Positions 25,386-33,559 of a DNA stretch of 37,549 nt are shown one piece after another. A model generated the notes under the pieces. It worked only from the letters and a program-made list of their open reading frames with translations, did no database searches and had not been told where the DNA came from. The stretch lies in assembly GCA_030706635.1 (NCBI GenBank), contig JAUZOD010000040.1, positions 1 through 37,549 on the forward strand, written 5' to 3'. Origin of the DNA: Bacteroidota bacterium (GTDB taxonomy: Bacteria > Bacteroidota > Bacteroidia > Chitinophagales > Chitinophagaceae). Made by a program: the position numbers and the translations under genes. Numbering within the stretch: the stretch's first letter is position 1; each line of letters begins with the position of its first letter.

Positions 25386-28379
25386 TTATAATCCAAAATT
25401 GAAGCCGAAAGATATTATCCTAGGTGTAGGATAAGGCAGGTACTCCATGCTTCTGGATGGATAGTTATTCTGGTTTTTATCAATGTTCACTTCGGGATCA
25501 AAACCAGTGAACTTGGTGATCACAAAAAGATTACTGCAACTAACAAAGGCGTTGAAGTTCTTGACATAACTTCCCAGGTTACCAAATGCATAAGTTACGG
25601 TAAGGTTTCTTAATTTAAGATAGTTACCGTTTTCAAGATACCGGGTCGATACCTGGGCACCGTCGCCAATGGATTCACCAGTCTTCAGACCAGCTTCCGC
25701 AACATTCAGTCCCTTGGAGAACTGGCCAACATTGGTTATCGTGTTGTAGGTGTTGTTATATATCTTATACGCAAAAGAACCGCCTGCGTTGATTGATAAA
25801 GACAATTTTTTATAGGTAAGGGTGGTGCTGAATCCCAATATCAGGTGGGGATTCGGATCGCCTGCAAAAATGGGCCCTTTGTTGGCAGAGTCAACAATCT
25901 GGTTTCCACTATGATCATAACCCTGGAATGGTTTCAAATGATAAACATCAACCGGTTCATTGTTGGTGATGGCCTGAGCAAGTCCTCCGGAAACGCCATT
26001 ACCGTTCACCTGACCCGTAGGAATAAGCGCCTGTTTGAAATTCCTTAGGATATTTTTGTCGTAGGCCATATTGAAATTAAAATCCCAGCTGAGATCTTTC
26101 TTTTGTATAATGCCCGCACCTATTGAAAATTCAACTCCGGAGTTGATCAGGTTGGCTGGCAAATTAATGAAGTAAATAGAAGACGGGGCCGGCTGGATGG
26201 CTGTGCTCTGGAACAGCAGGTCGGTGGTATTTTTGTGATAATAATCAATCATTCCCGAGATCCTTCCGTTTAAAAAGCCATAGCTAAGACCGAAATCCAG
26301 CATGGTTGTTTTTTCCCATTTCAAATCCGGGTTGAATACGTTGGTTTGACCGGCTGCATTGTAGGCAGTTGAACTGATCTGCGCCTGAGAAGCCCCGGAC
26401 GGAAACTCCTGGTTACCCGTGATGCCCCAGGATGCCCGCAACGACAAATCATTGAATAAACTGCTGCTCTTCATAAAGTTTTCGTTGCTCACTACCCATT
26501 TAGCACCCACAGAAGGAAATACGCCATACTTATTATTAACACCAAATTTATTGGATCCGTCATCCCTTACCGTTGCAGTCAGATAGTATTTGCCGGACAA
26601 ATCGAAATTGACCCTGGCAAAATAAGACTGTAGTTCAGCCGTGGGATCAATACTTTGCGAAATGGGATAGGTTTTTTGTGCATTGATAAGGAAATCGGAG
26701 TAGAGTACCGAAGTCCTGGTTGTCTGGCTAAGGTTGGTATTGAATCCGGATGCGGACGTTGTTGAATTGGAATAATCCGTTTTCCAATATTCATAACCGG
26801 CGATGGCTTCAAACTTCAGCGCCTGTGTCAGGTTTGCATGATAGTTGAGGGTATGTGTGAACGTTTGAGAGCTCAGTTCCGCTCTGGAAATAGCTCCAAA
26901 GCCGGTTCCTGAAACACCCTGAATTCCATTAACCCATCCATCTATACTGGTCTTTCTCGTACCGGTTCCGTGGTTAATAGCAAATAAGAATTTATAATCT
27001 AAATGATCCGTAATCCTGAGTCCGGCTGAAATATTTGCCAGAAATACATCCACATCTGCAACATCGTTAAAGGCATCAATCACCGCCAGCGGATTGGGAA
27101 CCCCAAAAGTGTTTGACGTGTTATTATTCCATAAGCCATCGCTGTTCTTCAGCCTAACAGTCGGGTTCCAGTTCAGCGCCCAGGCCATTAGGTTGCCACC
27201 CGCGCCGGCCGTATTGGTAAGCAGCTGCATATTTTCCGTGGTATGCCCGGCGATTACATCAAAATCAATGGACAGACGTTTGTCCAGGAATTTGTACTGC
27301 CCGCCCAGATTACCCAGATACTTATCCAGCGAGGTCTTTTTTAGAAAGCCCTGCGTTGAAGAACCCAGGAATGAAGCCCGGTATTTACCCGATTCATTAC
27401 CGCCACTAACGGCCAGATTATAATTTTGTGATAAGGTATTCTGGGTGACTTCTTTGAGTACATCAACAGAATGCCCGGAATCCTGTTTAAGATTATTTTT
27501 TAAAGATTCACTCCTGAATTGACTTGCAGACAAAAGAGGATAGTTTTTCATATATCCCGCAGCCACGCCAAAATTAGTCCCAAATTCCAGCTTCGTTCCA
27601 CTGGAAGTTGACTTCTTGGTGGTGATGATGATGATACCATTCGCTCCGCGCGAACCGTATATGGCCGTTGCTGAGGCATCTTTTAAAACGTCAATCTGGG
27701 CTATATCGTTGGGATTTATATAAATAAGAGGATTTGATTCGGGCGTCGCGCCAAAAGGCAGGCCGTTAGCGCCCAAATCCAGACTGGGTTTTGCCGTCCT
27801 TCCGTCCAAGGCCACTCCGTCAATTACATATAAAGGACCATCACCCGAACGTATCGAATTGTTCCCCCTGATTTTAACAGTAGCCGCAACACCCGGTTGT
27901 CCGCTGTTGTTGACAATTTCCAACCCCGATACTTTGTTTTGCAGGAGTTGGTCCGGGGTCGTAATGGTACCCTGATTAAAATCTTTTGCTTTTACAGAAA
28001 CTACTGACCCGGTCAAATCCTTTTTTCTAACCGAGCCATAACCGACCACAACCACTTCATTCAAACTGGAATTAGCAGAAACCAGGGAAACAGAAATCTC
28101 CGTTTTACCGGTTATATCCACTGTTTGACTGGTGAAAGCAACGGAAGAGATCGTTAATGAAGTAGTGCTTTCACTGACGGTAAGTTTAAAGGTACCGTCG
28201 ACGCCGGTGGTGGTACCTCCCCTCGAGCCATTCGCAGAAACAGATGCTCCCTGAACCGGAAGACCCTTGTCGTCCAGAACCGTTCCTGTAATAACTTTTG
28301 TTTGGGAGAATGCTAATTGTGTAAATGTTACACATAACAAGAGGACAGAGAGCCTCTTAAGCAATCGTGTAATGGTCAT
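25386..28379 (-). CDS. SusC/RagA family TonB-linked outer-membrane transporter
   Basis: A 997-residue TonB-dependent transporter. The start at 28379 (MTITRLLKRLSVLLLCVTFTQLAFSQ) gives a clean signal peptide; the longer frame from 28475 has no signal-like N-terminus. After the signal comes a carboxypeptidase-regulatory-like domain (KVITGTVLDDKGLPVQGASV), then the SusC signature EVVVVGYGSVRKKDLTGSV, the plug (DQLLQNKVSGLEI, GPLYVIDGVALDG, IDVLKDASATAIYGSRGANG) and the barrel ending in FGFNFGL. No STN domain and no FecI/FecR pair are present, so regulation by the upstream Nudix-type protein is more likely than an anti-sigma system. Confidence 0.96.
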   Translation of the reverse strand: MTITRLLKRLSVLLLCVTFTQLAFSQTKVITGTVLDDKGLPVQGASVSANGSRGGTTTGVDGTFKLTVSESTTSLTISSVAFTSQTVDITGKTEISVSLVSANSSLNEVVVVGYGSVRKKDLTGSVVSVKAKDFNQGTITTPDQLLQNKVSGLEIVNNSGQPGVAATVKIRGNNSIRSGDGPLYVIDGVALDGRTAKPSLDLGANGLPFGATPESNPLIYINPNDIAQIDVLKDASATAIYGSRGANGIIIITTKKSTSSGTKLEFGTNFGVAAGYMKNYPLLSASQFRSESLKNNLKQDSGHSVDVLKEVTQNTLSQNYNLAVSGGNESGKYRASFLGSSTQGFLKKTSLDKYLGNLGGQYKFLDKRLSIDFDVIAGHTTENMQLLTNTAGAGGNLMAWALNWNPTVRLKNSDGLWNNNTSNTFGVPNPLAVIDAFNDVADVDVFLANISAGLRITDHLDYKFLFAINHGTGTRKTSIDGWVNGIQGVSGTGFGAISRAELSSQTFTHTLNYHANLTQALKFEAIAGYEYWKTDYSNSTTSASGFNTNLSQTTRTSVLYSDFLINAQKTYPISQSIDPTAELQSYFARVNFDLSGKYYLTATVRDDGSNKFGVNNKYGVFPSVGAKWVVSNENFMKSSSLFNDLSLRASWGITGNQEFPSGASQAQISSTAYNAAGQTNVFNPDLKWEKTTMLDFGLSYGFLNGRISGMIDYYHKNTTDLLFQSTAIQPAPSSIYFINLPANLINSGVEFSIGAGIIQKKDLSWDFNFNMAYDKNILRNFKQALIPTGQVNGNGVSGGLAQAITNNEPVDVYHLKPFQGYDHSGNQIVDSANKGPIFAGDPNPHLILGFSTTLTYKKLSLSINAGGSFAYKIYNNTYNTITNVGQFSKGLNVAEAGLKTGESIGDGAQVSTRYLENGNYLKLRNLTVTYAFGNLGSYVKNFNAFVSCSNLFVITKFTGFDPEVNIDKNQNNYPSRSMEYLPYPTPRIISFGFNFGL

Positions 28380-28434
28380 AATCAATGGTTTAAAGCAATT
28401 AAGTGTTAAAAATACACAATCTTCACAAACTTTA

Positions 28435-28444
28435 ACAAATTTGT
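28435..28444. promoter_or_regulatory. Palindrome in the susC promoter region
   Basis: ACAAATTTGT, a perfect 10-bp palindrome 55 bp before the susC start. On the minus strand it contains CAAATTTG, a one-mismatch -7 element. It could be an operator over the susC promoter; this is inference. Confidence 0.35.
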
Positions 28445-28535
28445 ATAAAAAATATTCTTCACCCCAGAAAGACATAACCGATTAAGTAAACGCTGCTTTA
28501 AGAAGATGTTAACAGAAGCCATTCAACGGATTACC

Positions 28536-29267
28536 CTAGAAATCTATCCCCATAAACTTCCTTCGTTCCTGGCTGAGGTATTTTTCATAATTGAACTTAT
28601 ACAATTTTCCCGGGCGGTGGGGTACGTCAAACTCATACTCGTTGGTATCATCCAGCAAATTCATGGAAAAAAACTTTTTCCGGAAATTCCGGCGGTCCAG
28701 CTTCACTTCCAGAATGGCCTCATATAAATTCTGCAATTCCCTCAGGGAAAACTTTTGCGGGAGCAGGCTGAACCCCAATGGATGTTCCTGAACCCGCTTC
28801 TGGAGCCATTCGTGGCAGGCGTTTAATATCCGGGGATGATCAAACGCCATATCCAACCCCATACTTACTTTATGCCACTGCAATTCGTTATCGTGCTTTT
28901 CCAGACGGTGCTGCCGGATATTAATAAGCGAGCAGTAAGCGATGGTCACCACCCGGGCCGCCGGATGGCGGATAACATCTCCAAAAGCCCGGACCTGTTC
29001 AAGATAAACATCCGACATACCCGTTCTTTCCTTTAATATCCGGTAAGCCGCTTCATCCAGATCCTCATTCCGGTGCACCAGGTCACCCAGCAACGACCAC
29101 TTGCCTTCAAATTGCTCCATGTCGGATTTGATCATCAAAACCTTTAGCTCATTGTCATCAAATCCGAAAATGACGCAATCCACCGAAATGCCGATCACCC
29201 CGTCACTTTTCAGCTGCCGGAGTACCGTTTTGACATCTTTCCTTTCCTGAAGTTTACTTGCCAGCAT
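28536..29267 (-). CDS. Nudix-type transcriptional regulator (AraR/NrtR-like)
   Basis: A 243-residue protein: a Nudix domain (VDCVIFGFDDNELKVLMIK, WSLLGDLVHRNEDLDEAAYRILKERTGM) followed by a winged-helix region (FSLRELQNLYEAILEVKLDRRNFRKKFF). The Nudix box is degraded: the REUxEE catalytic core reads RILKER, so hydrolysis is unlikely. This architecture is that of the AraR/NrtR regulator family, in which the Nudix domain senses a sugar or nucleotide-sugar ligand; Bacteroides AraR controls arabinose use. The gene lies directly upstream of susC on the same strand, which suggests it controls this uptake locus. The start at 29267 (MLASKLQERKD) is chosen over the longer frame, whose N-terminus does not look like the family. 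Confidence 0.85.
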   Translation of the reverse strand: MLASKLQERKDVKTVLRQLKSDGVIGISVDCVIFGFDDNELKVLMIKSDMEQFEGKWSLLGDLVHRNEDLDEAAYRILKERTGMSDVYLEQVRAFGDVIRHPAARVVTIAYCSLINIRQHRLEKHDNELQWHKVSMGLDMAFDHPRILNACHEWLQKRVQEHPLGFSLLPQKFSLRELQNLYEAILEVKLDRRNFRKKFFSMNLLDDTNEYEFDVPHRPGKLYKFNYEKYLSQERRKFMGIDF

Positions 29268-29371
29268 TGCCCGTATTTTTGTAATTCCGTTCCCGTTACA
29301 CAATATAAAGATACATCCGTAACATTTTTTTATACGTGTTAAAATGACATATCCAGCGACTGTTTTTTTAT

Positions 29372-29386
29372 GATCAAAATTTGATC
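29372..29386. promoter_or_regulatory. Palindrome directly before the ligA start
   Basis: GATCAAAATTTGATC: perfect 7-bp arms around one base, ending 2 bp before the ligA ATG. It lies in the divergent ligA / Nudix-regulator spacer and shares the half-sites CAAA and TTTG with the palindrome before susC. Confidence 0.4.
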
Positions 29387-29388
29387 TT

Positions 29389-31542
29389 ATGTATTCTTCT
29401 GAACAAACCCGGCATCTCCAGGACCTCAGCAAATCCCTGCTCCTTCGCGCTGCCCAGTCTTCTCTGGCAGAAAAAGAACTCGTCCCCCTGCGCCAGGTGC
29501 TGGTATTTCATGAGTACCGCTATTATATCCTCAACGATCCCCTGATCACGGACCCGGAATATGACAGCCTGTATAAATGGCTTGAGAAACTGGAATCCGC
29601 CCATCCTGCCAGTATAACACCAGATTCCCCCACCCAGCGGGTGGCCAAGGGACTCACGAAAAATTTTCCGGCGGTTCATCATCTCGTGCCTATGCTTTCC
29701 CTTGAAAATTCTTACAATGCAGACGACCTGATGGACTGGGACCGGAAAGCGCGGGAGCTGACGGGACTCGCCGGCATTGAATATTGTGTTGAACCGAAGT
29801 TCGACGGGGCCAGTATTTCCCTGATCTATGAAAATGATTTGCTGGTGCGGGGAGCTACCCGCGGAGATGGTGTGGAAGGAGATGATATTACCAGCAATAT
29901 CAAACAAATCCGCTCGGTTCCTTTATCCGCCGCTTTTTCCGGCTATGGGATCGAACAGGTGGAAATTCGCGGAGAGGTGCTAATCAATAAAGAGAACTTT
30001 AAAAAATTCAATGCCCGGCTCGCCGAACAGCAGCTTCCCCCCCTGGCCAACCCGCGGAACGCCGCTTCGGGTTCACTGCATATGAAAGACCCCGTGGAAG
30101 TGAGCCGCCGTAATCTGGAAGCTTTTCTTTATCATATCAGTTATTATTCTAACGCCGAAGGCCTGGACATCAGCCGGGGAGAAACCGCCGGAACTGACAA
30201 GGCGCACGCCGCAAAATCAAAAAAGACGCCGGTTACCCACAGTGATTCCCTGAACATGTTGTGGAACCTGGGCTTCCGCAGCCCCCAGAAAGAAAAAAAA
30301 CTGTTCCGGAATATTCAGGAGGTCATTGATTATTGCCTCGACTTTGAATCCAGGCGCGATCAGCTTCCCTATGAGATAGACGGTATGGTGATCAAGGTAA
30401 ACGATTTTGCACTGCAGGATAAAATGGGGATGACCACCCACCACCCCCGCTGGGCGATCGCTTTTAAATTCAAGGCCAGGCAGGCCACCAGCAAACTGAT
30501 TAAGGTAGAGTTCCAGGTCGGCCGAACAGGCAGCATTACGCCGGTGGCAAAAATAGAACCGGTTCCGATCGGCGGGGTGACCGTCGGTTCTGTGTCCCTC
30601 TTTAATGAGGATGTAGTGCGCTCAAAAGACCTGAAGCTTGGCGATTCCGTATTGGTCGAGCGCGCCGGGGATGTAATTCCTTATATCGTTAAATCATTGC
30701 CTGATTTAAGAACGGGAAAGGAAAAGAAGATCGTTTTTCCAACACATTGTCCGGCCTGCGGAGATGAACTGGTGCGCACGGAAGATGAAGCAGTCCTGCG
30801 TTGCATCAACATCAACTGTCCGGCCCAGGTTGTTGAGCGCATCATTCATTTTGTTAGCAAAGACGCCATGGATATCCGGAGCTTCGGGGCAGCCAACGTG
30901 ATGAAATTCTACGAACTCGGTTTTTTAAAGGACGTGCCCGGAATTTACAGTCTGCCCTTTGATCAGATCGCCACCCTGGAAGGATTTGGCGAAAAAAGCA
31001 TTGACAACCTTCGAACAGCCATAGAAGCCTCCAAAAAGCAGCCCCTGCACCGCGTCATCTTCGCTCTGGGGATCCGGTATGTGGGGGAAACCACAGCGAA
31101 AACACTTGCAAAAGCAGTTGGCTACCTGCCGGATTTCAAGGATTTCAGCGAAGAGCAGTTGCTGGCACTGGAAGATATCGGGCCAAAAGTAGCGGGAAGC
31201 ATCCTGCAGTTTTTTGAAAATCCAGACAACCGGAAAATGCTGGCTAAACTGGAAGCGCTGGGCGTGAACCTGAGGAGCACCCGTTCCGATAAAACCGCGA
31301 CCGGCAATCTGACGGGCCTTAGTTTCCTGTTTACGGGCACCCTCCATGAATTAAAAAGAAGTGATGCAGAGGAACTGGTGGAAAAGAACGGGGGTAAGAT
31401 CATGAGCGGGGTAAGCAGCAAGCTGAGCTACCTGGTAGTTGGCGAGGATGCCGGTTCTAAACTGGAAAAGGCAAAAAAAATACCGGCAATTAAAATCCTG
31501 ACAGAAAAGGAATTTCTGCGTTTTATCGGTTCGGCCACCTGA
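29389..31542 (+). CDS. ligA: NAD-dependent DNA ligase
   Basis: A 717-residue LigA, slightly longer than the usual 670-700. It starts with the Ia domain (YRYYILNDPLITDPEYDSLY), has the adenylation motif CVEPKFDGASI with the active-site Lys137, then ELRGEVL-like IRGEVLINKENF, the OB fold (AFKFKARQATSKL, GRTGSITPVAKIEPV), a four-cysteine zinc finger (CPACGDELVRTEDEAVLRCININC-type spacing), helix-hairpin-helix repeats and a C-terminal BRCT domain (GLSFLFTGTLHELKR). It seals nicks in replication and repair using NAD+. The extra length comes from a charged insert near residues 255-285 between the adenylation and OB parts. Confidence 0.97.
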   Translation: MYSSEQTRHLQDLSKSLLLRAAQSSLAEKELVPLRQVLVFHEYRYYILNDPLITDPEYDSLYKWLEKLESAHPASITPDSPTQRVAKGLTKNFPAVHHLVPMLSLENSYNADDLMDWDRKARELTGLAGIEYCVEPKFDGASISLIYENDLLVRGATRGDGVEGDDITSNIKQIRSVPLSAAFSGYGIEQVEIRGEVLINKENFKKFNARLAEQQLPPLANPRNAASGSLHMKDPVEVSRRNLEAFLYHISYYSNAEGLDISRGETAGTDKAHAAKSKKTPVTHSDSLNMLWNLGFRSPQKEKKLFRNIQEVIDYCLDFESRRDQLPYEIDGMVIKVNDFALQDKMGMTTHHPRWAIAFKFKARQATSKLIKVEFQVGRTGSITPVAKIEPVPIGGVTVGSVSLFNEDVVRSKDLKLGDSVLVERAGDVIPYIVKSLPDLRTGKEKKIVFPTHCPACGDELVRTEDEAVLRCININCPAQVVERIIHFVSKDAMDIRSFGAANVMKFYELGFLKDVPGIYSLPFDQIATLEGFGEKSIDNLRTAIEASKKQPLHRVIFALGIRYVGETTAKTLAKAVGYLPDFKDFSEEQLLALEDIGPKVAGSILQFFENPDNRKMLAKLEALGVNLRSTRSDKTATGNLTGLSFLFTGTLHELKRSDAEELVEKNGGKIMSGVSSKLSYLVVGEDAGSKLEKAKKIPAIKILTEKEFLRFIGSAT

Positions 31543-31548
31543 TTCCGG

Positions 31549-31632
31549 AAGACCGTTGACCGTTGACAGATGACCGCCTTTTATTGCGAATCCGCACCTG
31601 AAGTCCGTCATCCGTCAACCATCAACCCTGAA
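31549..31632. repeat. 28-28-28 palindromic element, copy 2 (left of the HNH gene)
   Basis: Left arm heptads AAGACCG, TTGACCG, TTGACAG, ATGACCG (31549-31576); a 28 bp core (31577-31604); right arm CCGTCAT, CCGTCAA, CCATCAA, CCCTGAA (31605-31632). The outer units have decayed. The core matches the inverted core of copy 3 at 26 of 28 positions. It begins 6 bp after the ligA stop. Confidence 0.88.
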
Positions 31633-31697
31633 CATTCCCCAAATAGATTTTATTCTTTTCGATTTTGTTTTTTGTAACTTTAAGGAAACCGGAAGCC

Positions 31698-32258
31698 ATG
31701 ATAAAAAAGATTCCTGGCGAAACCTGGAAACCCTTGGTGTTCCCGGGATGGAAGCAACTTCGCAAAAAATACGCACTTTCTTCTGCCGGACGCGTTGCCA
31801 GCTATTACGAATCCGTTCATGAAGATGGCAAACTTCTTCACGGCTCTGTTACCACGGGTTACAAAACGTTAAACCTGCACCGTCCGGGTAATAACGGAAC
31901 GCTTTACCTGCACCGGGAAATTGCCCGGATGTTTATTAAGAAAAGTTCTCCCAAACAGAAATATGTGATTCATCTGAATCACCATAAAATTGATAACAGC
32001 AGTAAAAATTTAAAGTGGGTTACGCTCGAAGAAATGATAGAGCACCAGCAAAACAGTCCGGCCAAACGCGCTTATAAAAAGGTGCAGGCGACCCGGTCCG
32101 TGGGTCTGAAGCTGACGGCCACCCAGGTTAAATCCATTAAAAAGACGCTTTCCAGCAGCAACCGCCAGCTGACCATTAAAAAACTGGCGGACAAGTACGG
32201 CGTCAGCGAGATGACCTTGTACAGGATTAAAAGCGGGGAGAACTGGAGCAGGGTCTGA
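31698..32258 (+). CDS. NUMOD4/HNH endonuclease-like protein with C-terminal helix-turn-helix
   Basis: A 186-residue protein. The N-terminus (GETWKPLVFPGWKQLRKKYALSSAGRVAS) fits the NUMOD4 motif of homing-type endonucleases. The middle (LHREIARMFI, then VIHLNHHKIDNSSKNLKWVTLEEM) fits the HNH fold of the same group, with the conserved His after Asn and NLKWVT. Residues about 135-186 form a helix-turn-helix (TIKKLADKYGVSEMTLYRIKSG). I start at the ATG at 31698; the TTG at 31665 would add 11 unrelated residues. The gene is enclosed by two inverted copies of the 28-28-28 repeat. It could be a mobile endonuclease or a domesticated DNA-binding protein; nuclease activity is inferred only. Confidence 0.8.
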   Translation: MIKKIPGETWKPLVFPGWKQLRKKYALSSAGRVASYYESVHEDGKLLHGSVTTGYKTLNLHRPGNNGTLYLHREIARMFIKKSSPKQKYVIHLNHHKIDNSSKNLKWVTLEEMIEHQQNSPAKRAYKKVQATRSVGLKLTATQVKSIKKTLSSSNRQLTIKKLADKYGVSEMTLYRIKSGENWSRV

Positions 32259-32263
32259 AAGGG

Positions 32264-32347
32264 TTGACGGATGACGGTTGACAGTTGACCGACTTCAGGT
32301 ACGGATTCGCAATAAAAGACGGTCAACTGTCAACCGTCATCCGTCAA
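32264..32347. repeat. 28-28-28 palindromic element, copy 3 (right of the HNH gene)
   Basis: Left arm TTGACGG, ATGACGG, TTGACAG, TTGACCG (32264-32291); core 32292-32319; right arm CGGTCAA, CTGTCAA, CCGTCAT, CCGTCAA (32320-32347). The arms are a perfect 28-bp inverted repeat. The element lies 5 bp after the HNH stop and 8 bp before the asd stop, which are convergent. Confidence 0.95.
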
Positions 32348-32355
32348 CTTCATAA

Positions 32356-33345
32356 TCAGATTAACCCCTTCTCCAGCAAATATTCCGCAATCTGAACAGC
32401 ATTCGTAGCGGCGCCTTTGCGCAGATTATCACTCACGATCCACATATTCAAGGTATTCGGCTGGGTTTCATCCCTTCTTAAACGACCGACAAACACCTCA
32501 TCACGGTTGTGGGCATCTTTGGGCATGGGATACTCCTGTTTTGCCGGATCATCCACAACCACTATGCCGGCCGAAGCGGTGAGCAACTCCCTGACTTCCC
32601 TCAGGTCAAAATCCTTTTCAAATTCCACATTCACGGATTCACTGTGGCCGCCCATCACCGGAATCCTTACCGTGGTAGCGGTGACCCGGATCGAGTCATC
32701 TCTCATGATCTTGCGGGTTTCATTCACCATTTTCATTTCTTCCTTGGTATATCCATTGTCCAGGAAAACGTCTATCTGCGGAATCACATTCAGATCGATC
32801 GGATATTTGTATGCCATCTCGCCGGTTATACCCTTGCGCTCATTCTGCAACTGATTCACTGCCTTCACCCCGGTGCCTGTAACGCTCTGATAGGTGCTGA
32901 CCACGATTCTTTTGATCTTATATTTTTTATGCAAAGGGTTCAGTGCAACCACCATCTGGATAGTTGAGCAGTTGGGGTTGGCAATGATCTTATCTTCTTT
33001 CCCCAGAGCGTCGGCATTCAGTTCAGGAACCACCAGCTTCTTGGAAGGATCCATCCTCCAGGCGGAAGAATTGTCGATTACGGTAATGCCTGCGGCGGCA
33101 AATTTCGGGGCCCAAACCAGCGAGGTGTTTCCGCCGGCTGAAAACAAAGCAACAGCCGGTTTGGCTGCAATGGCATCATCGGCGCTAACCACCGCGAATT
33201 CCTTTCCCTTAAAACGCACCTTCTTTCCAACAGATTTTTCTGAAGCAACGGGGATCAGTTCACTCACGGGAAAATTCCTTTCTTCCAGAACCTGTAACAT
33301 TTTTGTGCCTACCAGGCCGGTAGCGCCGACAACTGCGACTTTCAT
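32356..33345 (-). CDS. asd: Aspartate-semialdehyde dehydrogenase
   Basis: A 329-residue enzyme of the usual length. The NADP-binding loop VVGATGLVGTKML opens the protein, the catalytic cysteine is Cys126 in NPNCSTIQ, and RIPVMGGHSESVNVEF carries the conserved His. It reduces aspartyl phosphate to aspartate semialdehyde, the branch point to lysine/diaminopimelate, threonine and methionine. It is not near other genes of that pathway here. A hairpin lies 33 bp upstream of its start in the leader region. Confidence 0.97.
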   Translation of the reverse strand: MKVAVVGATGLVGTKMLQVLEERNFPVSELIPVASEKSVGKKVRFKGKEFAVVSADDAIAAKPAVALFSAGGNTSLVWAPKFAAAGITVIDNSSAWRMDPSKKLVVPELNADALGKEDKIIANPNCSTIQMVVALNPLHKKYKIKRIVVSTYQSVTGTGVKAVNQLQNERKGITGEMAYKYPIDLNVIPQIDVFLDNGYTKEEMKMVNETRKIMRDDSIRVTATTVRIPVMGGHSESVNVEFEKDFDLREVRELLTASAGIVVVDDPAKQEYPMPKDAHNRDEVFVGRLRRDETQPNTLNMWIVSDNLRKGAATNAVQIAEYLLEKGLI

Positions 33346-33377
33346 TTGTTTTTATTGTTTTTAATATTTATAAATCA

Positions 33378-33406
33378 AAAAGCCTCCCCGATCCGGGAAG
33401 GCTTTT
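33378..33406. terminator. Hairpin with T-runs on both strands between asd and the Lamin-tail gene
   Basis: AAAAGCCT pairs with AGGCTTTT and CCCG with CGGG across one mismatch (stem 33378-33406). T-rich sequence follows on both strands. Because the flanking genes are divergent, this is either an attenuator in the asd leader or the end of a short RNA from about 33410-33520. Confidence 0.6.
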
Positions 33407-33559
33407 ATTATCTTGATACACAAAACAATCAGGCACCTCCCCTGCTCCAGGGCATCTTTATGCTGTGCTTTGTATATGTTGTAATCACGTTCATTTCGAC
33501 CGTAAAAGTAACTTCCAATTTTCTCGTTGCCAAATTATTTTTACCAAAACGAAATTCAT

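Noticed and set aside
28380-28475. Longer start of susC
   Set aside because: The extra 32 residues are not signal-like, and the segment holds the likely promoter.
10060-32347. CRISPR array suspected from 28-bp periodic blocks
   Set aside because: The blocks are single inverted pairs, not direct repeats with many unique spacers, and no cas gene is present.
31541-32356. Target-site duplication around the HNH unit
   Set aside because: The bases outside the two elements show no convincing direct repeat.
33410-33540. SRP RNA or other known structured RNA upstream of asd
   Set aside because: The conserved SRP tetraloop region and the RNase P or tmRNA signatures are absent.
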